Of a stretch of DNA of 64,000 nt, positions 52,976 to 62,650 are shown piece by piece. How positions within the stretch are numbered: the stretch's first letter is position 1; the number at the start of each line of letters is the position of its first letter. The notes under the pieces are model-generated. The model did not search any database. It was not told the origin of the DNA and saw nothing but the letters and a program-made list of their open reading frames with translations. Location: positions 16,039,511-16,103,510 of the forward strand of contig JAMXIF010001183.1 of the NCBI GenBank assembly GCA_028583685.1, written 5' to 3'. This DNA is from Petaurus breviceps papuanus. Its lineage: Eukaryota > Chordata > Mammalia > Diprotodontia > Petauridae. The translations under genes were made by a program, and so were the position numbers.

Positions 52976-53693
52976 TAAGTGATAAAAAAAACAAGAATAA
53001 GAACTGATCCCACTTTAATTTTTAGAAAATCTTTATGAGAATGAGCTACACATATGTCAAGTGTTTTGTTAATGAAAATATGGATGAAATCATATTTATT
53101 TTGGTTGACTATGCTTATTTGTTACAAGGCATGTGTGTGTGTTTTTTTTTCCATGAAGAAAGTGGAGAGGGATGGAAAGGATACAAATTTAATGCTCAGC
53201 AATGAAATAAAAATGAAATATTTCATTTGTTAATGAAAATAAAGATGGACTTTCAAAAATGGTATTCCACAGTAGACATTATTCATAGTCATGTAATTGC
53301 CTGAAAGATGGAAGGAATAACAGATCCCACCTTGTTTATTTTGTGATGATTGTAAACACATTTTTACTTGGTAAAATGCAAAACAGCATTAAGGCATGGT
53401 GGCTTGAATATATGCATATTTAGTGATTGATTAATTGTGATGGGGAGAGGAAAGCTTACAATATCTGGCCAACAATGAAGTTTTATCCAGAAAGCACACT
53501 TTTGGAAAAGGAGGTGTTCCAAACATGCAGCAAGAACAAAGGATAAGAGATGGGTGCTCAGAAGGCTGCACTGGTGCTGAAGGAATGTGAAAATACTGCG
53601 AGGAATGTCGCCAATGCTTTGGGTAGCTGCTCTTAGGAGGACTTGTGGGTGTACATGGACAAGGATTGGATAGGATGAGATAGAGATGGCTTT
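52976..53693 (+). repeat. L1 3'UTR fragment (+) in single-copy DNA
   Basis: 53093-53200 is the reverse complement of 51453-51569, giving an inverted pair (TTGGTTGACTATGCTTATTTG; AAGTGGAGAGGGATGG; TTTAATGCTCAGC). The rest, including 53210-53680, has no recognised repeat. Confidence 0.75.
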
Positions 53694-53848
53694 TTTTTTT
53701 TTTTAAGCAATCAGGGTTAAGTAACTTGCTCAAGGTTACACGGCCAGTTATTTCTGGGTGTGGTACTGAGTATCTGAGCCCGGATTTGATCCAGGTCATC
53801 CTAACATTGGAGCCGGTGCTCTTACTTGCTGAGCCACCTGGCCTCCCC
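53694..53848 (-). mobile_element. tRNA-derived CORE-SINE with 14-bp target duplication
   Basis: ATAGAGATGGCTTT at 53680-53693 and 53849-53862, exact. Insert: oligo(T), AATCAGGGTTAAGTAACTTGC, CGGCCAGTTATTTCTGGGTG (an unusual expanded segment), GGAGCCGGTGCTCTTACTTGC, GAGCCACCTGGCCTCCCC. Confidence 0.95.
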
Positions 53849-53862
53849 ATAGAGATGGCTTT

Positions 53863-54439
53863 CAATCGGAGGCAGTCCCCACAGCCCAAATCTGCCATGG
53901 TAGAGTTGAAAACGTACTGGATTGTGAGTCGGGGGACCTGGCTTTAACTCCAGGCTCTGCCTGACTCTATTACCTATGTGCTATCAGGTTAGGCACTAAT
54001 ATCTCTGGGCTTCAGGTACTTCTTCTGTGAAGTGAAGGGACTGGACAAAATGTCTCCTAATATTCATCCCAGCTCTGGTATTATAATCCACGCTAGTATT
54101 GGAAGATAAAAGGAAATTGCCTGAATATGTTCACTTTTCACCTGTTGACCTCACAGGCAGGCCTCTGTCAGAGAGTGGGATACCTCCTGTTTGTCTCTTT
54201 TCTTTTAGTGAAGGGCTTTGTGAGACCTTAAAAGACAGTTAGCATCCCCTCCTACATTTTGAGTATCAACTATACGAAGAGTTACGGGTTAATGTTTTGA
54301 GTTTTTGTCATTTCATGTTTTTATGTTTCAAGCATTTCTTTTGTGATGAGGAAAGAGCTATCCTGACGTATTTTTGAATACCTTTCTGCTCCCTTTTGGG
54401 GAAGCAAGAACCAAACCTAAAATTGGGGCTTGGTAGAGA
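53863..54439 (+). repeat. MIR3-type SINE (+) and single-copy DNA
   Basis: 53890-54090: GTACTGGATTGTGAGTCGGGG, TAACTCCAGGCTCTGCC, CTTCTGTGAAGTGAAGGG, ATCCCAGCTCTGGTATTATAA. 54091-54439 is unassigned. Confidence 0.65.
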
Positions 54440-54476
54440 TAGCTTAATGTAGGGGTGGGGAACCCCTAGCTTAATG
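54440..54476. mobile_element. 17-bp remnant of a hAT element between direct repeats
   Basis: TAGCTTAATG is repeated exactly (54440-54449, 54467-54476) around TAGGGGTGGGGAACCCC. The centre matches the terminus of the foldback hAT MITE at 47827 (CAGGGGTGGGGAACC). Best read as a MITE reduced almost to its ends with its target duplication intact. Confidence 0.6.
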
Positions 54477-54714
54477 GGTCATAGAGTGAGAGAAGGGAGG
54501 TTGACTCCTCTCTCAGGAGGTCAGATTCCCCTAAAGTCAAACAGTACCTACTGTTTGGAACAGCCTGGAACTTCAGTACTTTCCTAGGAGAGGGCAAATC
54601 CTGCCTACACTCCCAGGAGCAGCAGGATTTTGCACTTTGCCCCAGTCTCCTGTAATACTAAAATAGCATTTTAAAAACTCATGATAATAATAGTCTCAAT
54701 TTTGTATGAACATC
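54477..54714. other. Single-copy spacer
   Basis: No repeat recognised. Confidence 0.35.
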
Positions 54715-54930
54715 ATCGTATAATGTAGAGAGTGTTGAGTTTTGAGTCAACAGGCCAAGAATTTGAATCCCAGCTCAGCTACCTATGTGACTATGGGTAG
54801 GTAATTCACTTAACCATTCTGGGTTTCTTCCCTCATTTGCGTAATGGGCGGGGGGGGGGCGGGGCCCGTGTTCCTGATGAAATGATCTGCAAGGTCCTTT
54901 CTGGATTAAAATCCCATAGGCCTTCAGAGA
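54715..54930 (+). repeat. MIR3-type SINE with a G-rich insertion
   Basis: GAGTTTTGAGTCAACAGGCC, GAATTTGAATCCCAGCTCAGC, ATGTGACTATGGGTAGG, TTCCCTCATTTGCGTAATGG, then the tail GATCTGCAAGGTCCTTTCTGG. At 54846-54865 GGGC(G10)CGGGG interrupts it, a run able to form a G-quadruplex. Confidence 0.75.
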
Positions 54931-55149
54931 TCATTGCTTTATCTCCAAACTCCTGAGCCTGAGAAGTTATTGTGTAGTGCATACAGCATTTAGAACATAA
55001 ATTTAGCTGTCCAGTCACTGGAAAACCATGGTAGATCAAAACTGAGCTGAGACTTAGAATTCTGAACTCTCCATCACCTTCTTCAGATAATCTACAGTTC
55101 AGCCTATCTGGCCTCCTTGCTGTTCTCACACATGAAGAAATCAAATCAA
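54931..55149. other. Single-copy spacer
   Basis: A minus-strand 103-codon frame covers it and the SINE tail; no family motif. Confidence 0.35.
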
Positions 55150-55465
55150 TAAATGGGTAATTAAGTACCTACTATGTGCCGGACATTGTGTAAGCACTGG
55201 GGATATAAAAAGAGGCAGAGGACAGTCCTTGCCCCCAAGGAGCTTATAATTCAATGGTGAAGACAATGTGCAAACCAATTTATACAAACAAACTATATAT
55301 GCAGGATAAATAGGAGATATTTAGCAGAGAGAAGGCACTGGAATTAAGAGGGACTGGGGGAAATTTCCAGTAGAATGTGGGATTTTAGCCAGGACTTAAA
55401 GGAAACTTAAAGGAGGTCAGCAGTCAGATTGGAGAAGAGTGTCCCAAGTATGGAGAACAGGCGGC
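55150..55465 (-). repeat. L2 LINE 3' end, minus strand
   Basis: AATAAATGGGTAATTAAGTACC, ACTATGTGCCGGACATTGTG, CTTGCCCCCAAGGAGCTTAT, AGAGAAGGCACTGGAATTAAG, GGGATTTTAGCCAGGACTTAA. Confidence 0.9.
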
Positions 55466-55469
55466 ATAG

Positions 55470-55870
55470 TCCACCTCCTGACTCTGTGCTTTGCTTAGGT
55501 TGTCCCCCATGACTGATATGTATTCCATCCTTACTTAGCCTCTTAGAGTCCCTAGTTCTCTTCAAAAGCTCAGGTCCAATATCATCACTTATATGAATCT
55601 TTTCCCAATACCCCCAACTATTAGCATCTCTCCCTGCAATTACCTTGTATTTATTTTTCATTATAATACACTTTCTATTTACTTATTAATGTTCACGCCA
55701 CAACCCCCAGTAGAATGTAAGCTCTTTGAGGACATTGTCCTTATGTCTCCAGTTGCCAACATAACTCTTGACACATAGTATACTTAATATTAAAAATGAG
55801 ATAATGTATGTAAAGTGCCTTGAAAACTTTAAAGTACTATATAAATGCTAATTATAATACAAGTATCTGG
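55470..55870 (+). repeat. L2 3' region (+) followed by MIR tail
   Basis: CTTGTATTTATTTTTCATT, CAGTAGAATGTAAGCTCTTTGA, GTTGCCAACATAACTCTTGAC. 55796-55868 (AATGAGATAATGTATGTAAAG; ACTATATAAATGCTAATTATA) is a MIR 3' end. Confidence 0.75.
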
Positions 55871-56649
55871 ATCAATTGATCAACAATCATATTTTCTCCT
55901 TCTAAAGAGACAGGGGAAAGAAAAAGATCCTTTCTCTGGATGTACCTTTTCTAATAAGCAAATTGGGGCCTGAGATTAAGTGTCCTGATTTCTTGTCCTG
56001 TTCCTCCACCTCCTGCCTTCCACTGGGAAACCACTTTGTAGCCAAGTCAAGAAACAGTCTGCCCTTGCCTTAACCTGCTTAAGCTCTGGGGCCTTGCCAT
56101 ACTGAGAGCCCCCTTTCTCCTCCTCCCCTCTCCCCGCCTTCCCTCTTTATCCTGCTCACACACTCACACAAGAACAATGCTACTTTGTGGGTTAGGCCAT
56201 GGCACAGGTTGCTTGTTGGTGGGACAGCTGTCACTCTATCCCCAAGGCCCAAACGATGTGTCCCTGGGGCTGTGATCCCAAGATTACTTTGGTATTTGGG
56301 TCTTTTAATTAGCAGCCCAGCATGTTGTAGCCCCTCCTCCCCTACCTGGCCTCTCTTTCTTTTCTCTCTAAATTAGCCCCAGGGCAGCACCAATTGCTTC
56401 TATCAGCACAGACCTCATTGACCAGCATTGACCACCATACAGCTAAGTCTGGAGAGTTTAGAGAAAGGGAGCAGCAGGACAAGCATTCATTTTATGCGCA
56501 CCCACACTGCACACACCATTTATTGGGCATTATAAATCATGCGCAGAATGTAAATGTCACACAAAATCCAGGCTTTATCAGTGTTTTCCATCAGACCCTC
56601 TTTGTCCCAATCAGCCTGGGCTAGGCTAACACACAGGAAAAGTAATGGT
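55871..56649. other. Single-copy island, candidate enhancer
   Basis: No transposon recognised from about 55960 to 56640. Balanced, high-complexity sequence with TCTTTTAATTAGCAGCCCAG (homeodomain-type TAATTA), TAACCTGCTTAAGC, GGGCATTATAAATCATGCGC and GTAAATGTCACACAAAATCC. A TC-rich patch lies at 56110-56150. The three overlapping short frames have no motifs. Composition and position are typical of a conserved non-coding element; this is inference. Confidence 0.5.
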
Positions 56650-56780
56650 AATATGGAGGATGATGGGGTGGGACAGTGGAAACAATAATGACTTTTGAGG
56701 TAGACGATCTGGATTTCTCTCTCACTTCTTGGTTTCTTCATCCACGAAAAATGACAGGGTGGGATTGGATGATTTTAAAG
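56650..56780 (+). repeat. MIR3-type SINE, plus strand, diverged
   Basis: GGACAGTGGAAACAATAATGAC, TTTCTTCATCCACGAAAAATG, GTGGGATTGGATGATTTTAAAG. It is interrupted by the hAT element at 56781. Confidence 0.55.
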
Positions 56781-57031
56781 CAAGTGTTCTTAACCTGGGG
56801 TTTATAACCACAAAGGGATCTATGGACAGATTACAGGAAGTCTGTGACCTTGAATGGAAAAAAAAAATGCATCTTTATTTTCACTAACCTCTCACTGAAA
56901 TTTAGCACTTCCTGTCATTATTATATTAATAACAATAATAATGATTATAATTCAAGAACCCAAACTAACATCATTCTGAGAAGGGCTACTGCTAAAGGGA
57001 TCCAGGACACCAAAAAGGTTAAGAAATTCTG
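56781..57031. mobile_element. hAT-type MITE with termini and 8-bp target duplication
   Basis: Left end CAAGTGTTCTTAACCT and right end (reverse complement) CAGAATTTCTTAACCT match 12/16. Flanks TTTTAAAG (56773-56780) and CTTTAAAG (57032-57039) match 7/8, the hAT duplication size. Length 251 bp, with an AATAATAATGATTATAAT interior patch. Best-kept member of the family at 18264 and 46060. Confidence 0.85.
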
Positions 57032-57570
57032 CTTTAAAGTTTCCTTACACCAATTTATGAATCTACATGAGCTTTTTGGAAGCAGATAGTTATAATGTCC
57101 AACTCTTAGGGTATCAGAGCTGGAGGAGACTTATGACATCATTATAGCCCGTTCATATTACACGTGAGGAAATTGAGGCTCAGGGCGGATCATGACTTAC
57201 CTAAGGCCAGCCCAAGTCTGCTAGGAATATTCCACATTAATACTGCGTGAAGAGGCTGAGCTGGGTATTCTAAAGGAGGAAGGGGAAAGGGAGGATGATG
57301 GTGAGACTGCAGCAGACCACTCACCCCTAACCTTGCAGTTCAGAGGAGTTCAGTGAGAATGTACAGGGAACCATATCTGCTCTCTAATCTTCTGGAGTCT
57401 TGATACATATACTCCCTTTCTTTCTGATGCTTTCTTGGCTTTTCATAGTCTGCTAAGGACTAGGGGTATCATAGCCTTCTTTTTATTTTAGTTTGACAGA
57501 CGAGGCCTTGAAAATGGCAGTCTGGCACTTCACTTGCTCTACTATTCGGATAATTGTGTTTCTGCACAAT
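57032..57570 (-). repeat. MIR3-type SINE (-) and single-copy DNA
   Basis: 57105-57235: GTATCAGAGCTGGAGGAGAC, CACGTGAGGAAATTGAGGC. The remainder is unassigned. Confidence 0.6.
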
Positions 57571-58794
57571 TCAACTTAATGAAGCATTTATTAAGCATCT
57601 AAGGGTTAGGTGCTAGACTAGAGAAGAATCTTCTGAGAAAGGAGACAGAATTTACCGCCTTCCTTAAAGGAAAGAATGTGTCCAGAGGCTATCTTGAAAA
57701 GAACTGAATTCATTCATTCATTTATTGAGCACCTACTATGTGAAGTTGGGCAAAATAGAATAAAAATGGGCCAAAAGGCTATATAGGTCCAAAAACTCAA
57801 CAACATGCTTATTGTCTCAAGAAGTTTTAATGAAAACCAGAAGATAATTTGGTTCTTCCCAGCCCCCATGTTTCTACAACCACCAATTGACTGCTTCTCC
57901 CATAATAGATGACATGTGTAGGCCCCAGGTTATGACAGAAATATATGAACAAGCTAATTGTTTAAATGATTTTTCCCAGATTACTAAATTTCAGAAACAC
58001 ACACACAGATATAGACACACACACATATTCAGACCCTTTTTCTCTATGTTATAAAATGAAGACACTTCCATTTTCAAACTGAAGGTGAATCCAGAACTTA
58101 AGGATAAAGTTTGACAGAGGTCCCACAGGATTTAATGTTTGAGGTTAAAATAAAATGTATAGACATGAATCCTGAGATTGCTTCTGCCTTGTAAATGTTA
58201 ATTCATAACTGGAATTCATAGATAGTTATATCCTGCAATTAGATGCATTTGGTTACCTGGCAGTCTACTTTCTTTCTGGCTCTGGGCTTCTCTTGAGGAA
58301 CCCTAGGGGGAAAAGATTTTAGGAAACCAAGTAGTGTGAAGAAAACTCTTCCTTGACTGATTCTAGACCTTAAGCTCTGGGGACAGGGGATCCAATCAGA
58401 TTTTAAAACTTAAAAAAATATCTGTCCCAATCACTGTTATATTTAGTTGTAGGGGCAAAAGGACCCCCTTTCTCCTTAGGGAATTATAACACTTGACAGC
58501 ATCCTGGTGGTACAGGAAGATTCCAACCCCTATGACATTATTATAATGGTCAATTTTGGGTGCTGAGGTTTACAAGAGATCCTGCTTAAGTGACCTGCTC
58601 CAGACAGTTCTGATTATTCTATGTATATAATTCTTCAGCAGCAGACTAGCTCAAACCAGGTCCCAGTTCCTTCCTCATCTCTAGAGTTGGGGGACCTTGC
58701 CTCAAAGCATCTCAGACCATCTGATGGAATGTTGAATTTTAGACTCATTTCCCTCATGTCAGGAGTTACCAGGACCTACTGGTAGATTTGGGCA
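57571..58794. other. L2 tail scraps in single-copy DNA
   Basis: 57575-57620 (GAAGCATTTATTAAGCATC) and 57708-57745 (TCATTTATTGAGCACCTAC) are minus-strand L2/MIR tails. 57990-58030 has ACAC/AGAC repeats. Nothing else is recognised over a kilobase. Confidence 0.45.
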
Positions 58795-59531
58795 TGGCGT
58801 AGGATAGTGGAAAGATCACTGCATATGAAATCAGAAGACTTAGGTTCAAGTTATGACTTTCACCTTCACTAATTATATGATTATGGTTATATTGAACTTA
58901 ACAAAACCTCATTTTACTCATCCCTATAATGGTGTAGGGGCAGCTAGGACTCAGGAAGACCTGGCATCAAATCCTGATGCTGATACATGCTGTCCGGTGA
59001 CCCTGGGAAAATCAGTTACCCACTTAGTGCCCGAGGTTACTGTCTAAGGCTACACATTACAGAGGAGTTACTGGATTGCCTTGGTAGGGGGAGTTTGCCT
59101 ATGGGGAGCTCCCTACACTATAAAATTAAAAGTGTGGACCAAAAAAAGAAAATGAAATGGGGGGGGGTGATAATAATATGTGGGTCACTTGTTTTACAGG
59201 ATTATTTTGAAAAGGTATTTTGAAAAGTATGGGCAGCTAGGTGGCGCCACAATGCACAGAGCATTGGACCTGGATGGAATTAGAAGACTCATCTTCCTGA
59301 GTTCAAATATGGCCTCAGATATTTACTAGCTGTGTGACCCTGGGCAAGTCACTTAACCCTGTTTGCCTCAGTTTCCTCATCTGTAATATGAACTGGAGAA
59401 GGAAATGACCAACCTCTCCAGTATCTTTGCCAAGAAAATCTCCAAATGGGGTTATGAGGGGTCAAATAGGACTGAAAACCAACCAACAAAAACAGCTTTG
59501 CAAATTGTAAGGCACTGTGTAAAATGTAGAA
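58795..59531 (+). repeat. MIR (+) interrupted by two younger SINEs
   Basis: MIR pieces: 58795-58932 (AGGATAGTGGAAAGATCACTG; AAACCTCATTTTACTCATCCC), about 59160-59226 (GGTGATAATAATATGTGGGTC) and 59492-59531 (GCTTTGCAAATTGTAAGGC). Insert 1, 58933-59150: CORE-SINE with the CTAAGGCTACACATTACAGAG 3' type and an A-rich end. Insert 2, 59227-59491: Mar-1 type. Confidence 0.75.
59227..59491 (+). mobile_element. Mar-1-type CORE-SINE with RTE/BovB-like tail, full length
   Basis: Head TATGGGCAGCTAGGTGGCGC, GTGTGACCCTGGGCAAGTCAC, TTGCCTCAGTTTCCTCATC, GGAGAAGGAAATGACCAACC, CAAGAAAATCTCCAAATGGG, GGGGTCAAATAGGACTGA and an AACCAACC end. The best-preserved RTE-tailed SINE in the window. Confidence 0.9.
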
Positions 59532-60640
59532 GCATAACCTGGTCTTGGAATCAAATCCTACTTCTAACAATAGCATCACTTTGCCTTGAGATGCTCCCAG
59601 GCTATTTTCTAAGACTATAAGTTATAGATGAGTTGTTGATCTGCATTGGTAGAGGGAATTTCCATACCAAGAGTCTTCTGATAAATTCTTAAGTCCAGGC
59701 TCCCTTCCCCCAAACAAGGTACGACACAATTTTTTTTTAATATACATTTTAATTATTGCTATCTCCAAGTTTTACATGGGAGATGACTACGCTGGCTGTT
59801 GCTGCCACTATACTTCTCTCTGGAGGGTTTTTGAGGATCCCCTGCCCAGAGAGTACAGCACCATTATCCCCTATCCCTCCAGGATAGTACTGAAATGGTA
59901 ATACCCTCTCTTTACTATCAGCACTATCCCATCTATCCCTGCCCCACCTCCTACTCCTGGTGTTGAGAAAACCAAGTTACTTCTCACAGAAAGGCTGGGA
60001 GGAGGTAACTTCAGCGGCCAGCAACCACTTTCCAGGGGTGTGCAGGTGTCTAGGGAAAAAGCACAAGTTGTTCTGTGTGCTAGGATCTAAAGACGAAGGA
60101 AGGTGGGATGAGGAGGCCAGGGCTGAAGGAAGGAAGAGGTCTGAGCACAGTTTTCTGGCTCTGGTCATTTTCAGTGTTGGCTTACAGGGCTAGGTGCTCA
60201 GCCTGGCCTGATTTCACTAGCAGTTAGCCTTTTCTTCACTAGCTAACTGCCTTTCAGGCAAAGTGCTTTGCTTTATACAATCTTGCCTTCTTCTCTGTAC
60301 AGTTGGACCCCATAGGCATTTTCTTTCATTTTCCCCCCAGGTATATCTGTTCTTTTTTAATAGTTAATAAGCTCCTTAAAGACATTAACCTTGTATTATA
60401 TGAGATATGACAGTAAAGTAACATTTAAAATCCATTTTTTCTTTTGTTTTTATGTCACCTAAACTTGCCCCTGAATTTCTTCTCTCTTCTCTCCCCAAAG
60501 AGCCATCTCTTATGACAAAGAAATTCCTTTTTAAGAAAAAAATGGAAAAAAATCAAAATTGACCAAAACAACAAAAAAAAAAACCCTTCCAGTTATGCAA
60601 TGTTCTACACCCCTGTGTCCCCCCTCCTTTGCAAAAGAGT
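59532..60640. repeat. CORE-SINE (+), then single-copy DNA
   Basis: 59532-59705: TCTTGGAATCAAATCCTACTT, TAAGACTATAAGTTATAGATG, CTGCATTGGTAGAGGGAATTT, marsupial 3' type. 59706-60640 has no recognised repeat; 59960-60190 has overlapping frames on both strands without motifs. Confidence 0.55.
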
Positions 60641-61240
60641 GGGATTATGTGGTGTTTTCTCATATCTGTTCTTTGGGGCCAAGGTTATTTTTTATAACTT
60701 TGCAACATTCATTTTCAGTGATTTTGTCAGACTGGCTTTTTAAAACAGACATATCTGAATTTATACATTCAAATGAGTTTTGTCTATCAGTGCAGTCACA
60801 TCAAGAGGCCAAATGTTCATTTTAGTGACATTAAAATTGCTCAACTCATATTTGGAAGCTCCTCTTCTGAGAAAACCAAACTCATTACTCTTAAAGCATA
60901 CGGCTTATTTGCTACCATTCCTTCATGTTCGGTATTATTCATCTCGGTTATTACATGAATATTATAAATTAGGTGGCCTCATTCACCAGATTTGACTCCA
61001 AATACTTCCAGATACCAAAGCCCTCCTTAAAATATCAGGATTCACCACTATTCCTATTCCGAGAGTATGCAGTAGGTTTTGAAGGTAGTACTAACAGTGC
61101 AGTTGCAATAATATAACAGTGGTGACATGTTGAGCACAGTCTCCCATGGTGACTATTTTTAAGGGTACAATAGTCGTTTGAATGTTTAAGTTCTGATATG
61201 TTTGTTTAAAAATAAGCCACTTTGTCATATTACTCTGTAT
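60641..61240. other. Unclassified, possibly an old DNA transposon
   Basis: 60980-61010 can be read as PHSPDLTP, faintly like the PPYSPDLAPCD motif of mariner transposases, and nothing else supports it. Otherwise single-copy AT-rich DNA. Confidence 0.25.
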
Positions 61241-61369
61241 GTTGTTCTTTTATATCCCACCTCCATACCCCACCCCTAGTGCCTATGCTGTCCAGAGTAT
61301 ATACTAATCACTTCATAAATACATGGTGGTTGACTTTTTGATTGGCCTTCACTTGACCAGGTTTGTCTA
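61241..61369 (+). repeat. L2 3' end, plus strand, decayed
   Basis: CACCCCTAGTGCCTATGCTG and CACTTCATAAATACATGGTGG in L2 tail order. Confidence 0.5.
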
Positions 61370-62270
61370 ATGGAATTGTTAACATAAGCTCTTCCTTTCC
61401 CTTTTTCAACAGCCTAGCTCGATTTTCAATTGGTTCCCTGCATATGGGCAGTGGGAGCTCAAGGAACTCTTATCCTGGGCACCTGGGACTCTTTCTTGCA
61501 TCTGTTGGTCACTGACTGTGATTGAGCGACTCTGGGTCTACCTGAGGAAGAGAAGAGCCCTCGTCCTGGAGACAGCCCAGAAATCAAGCTCCAGCTCTCT
61601 CTTCTGGCTTCAGCTTCAGTGTTGTCTCTCTCCCCCTCCCTCTGAAGTCTCCACTGCTACCACCTGCTCCTTTTGCTCTTTGCCTCTGGGGAGTAATTTA
61701 AAGAAAACACTTGAGCTTTGGTCAATCAGGAGTTCCTAGGTTAGGCCATCTTTAGTTGCCAAGGGAAACCTTCCTTCTCTCTCTGAGCCTATCCCCCCTG
61801 AAGAGAGGGGGCCATTGTTCTGAGCTTGAATAGGCCTCTGTACAGCTGCCCTTCTCTCCAGTGGTGCTATGCTGCAAATAATTAATAAACATTTGCTCAA
61901 ACTATTAATATTTAGGCCTATGGAAAAAGATCCGAGGGGGTCTAACGGCTGCTTTTATTCCTGGGCTGGTTCCATCTGCTCAGGACCCAAGGCTTTTCTG
62001 ATTTCTTACATGGACTGGAAGTGGATGGATTCCTAGGCAAAGCCATCAGTTTGCTCCTTTCAAGGTAGTCTCAGATATGAGCAAACTCCTTGGCCTTCCC
62101 TAAAGCAGTCTGATACTACTGGGGCGCCACCGTGGCGGGTGTATTACAGATTTCTGGATACTCAGATGTCATCTGGTGATAAGCTAAAAGCCACTGAAAC
62201 CAAGAGTTCAATTTTCTTTTAAAAAATTGATCCCCTTGAAAGTGAGCTGAATCACACACATTCATATAGC
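61370..62270. other. Single-copy island, candidate regulatory DNA
   Basis: 0.9 kb without a recognised transposon. 61500-61740 is balanced in GC. 61874-61896 holds GCAAAT and ATTTGC as an inverted pair around ATTAATAAAC (POU/octamer-like arms, FOX-like centre). 62118-62140 is a small CpG cluster (GGGGCGCCACCGTGGCGGG). The 73-codon frame at 61518 has no motif. Confidence 0.45.
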
Positions 62271-62460
62271 CATATACACATTTTAAGAACTCGAGTAGGA
62301 TATATACTGCATTGCATAAATAATATGCATATATACTATATATTAAATTATATATAATATATTCTAGTTTTTAAATGTACATTATTTGACATGAAAGATA
62401 AAGCTATGTGATATATATATTATATAAACTATAAATCATGCTATATATGTACTGTATTAC
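62271..62460. repeat. AT-rich low-complexity DNA
   Basis: TATA, ATAT and TGCATA units; degenerate (TA)n. Confidence 0.85.
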
Positions 62461-62469
62461 TTATAGACA

Positions 62470-62650
62470 GATATTGAGAAATAGGAGAGAGAAAGAGCAA
62501 GAGAAAGGGGAGGAGAGAAGGGAGGTAGAGAAAGATAGACAAAGAAAAAGAGAGAAAGGAGAAAAGAGAGAGAAGGAAAAAGAGGAGAGAGGAGAAAAGA
62601 GAGGGGAAGAGAGAGAGAAACCGAGAGACAGAGACAGAGAGACAGATACT
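62470..62650. repeat. Polypurine (GA)n-rich tract
   Basis: About 175 bp of GAGA, AAAG and GGAG units, then GACAGAGA. The 92-codon Lys/Glu/Arg frame is an artefact. Confidence 0.95.

Noticed and set aside
53431-53898. 155-codon minus-strand frame
   Set aside because: It runs through an inserted SINE and its target duplications, so it cannot be an ancestral coding frame.
60980-61010. Mariner transposase motif
   Set aside because: PHSPDLTP is the only resemblance. There are no other transposase motifs and no inverted terminal repeats.
62118-62140. CpG island promoter
   Set aside because: Only about 20 bp of CpG-rich sequence, far below the length of a CpG island, and no gene follows.
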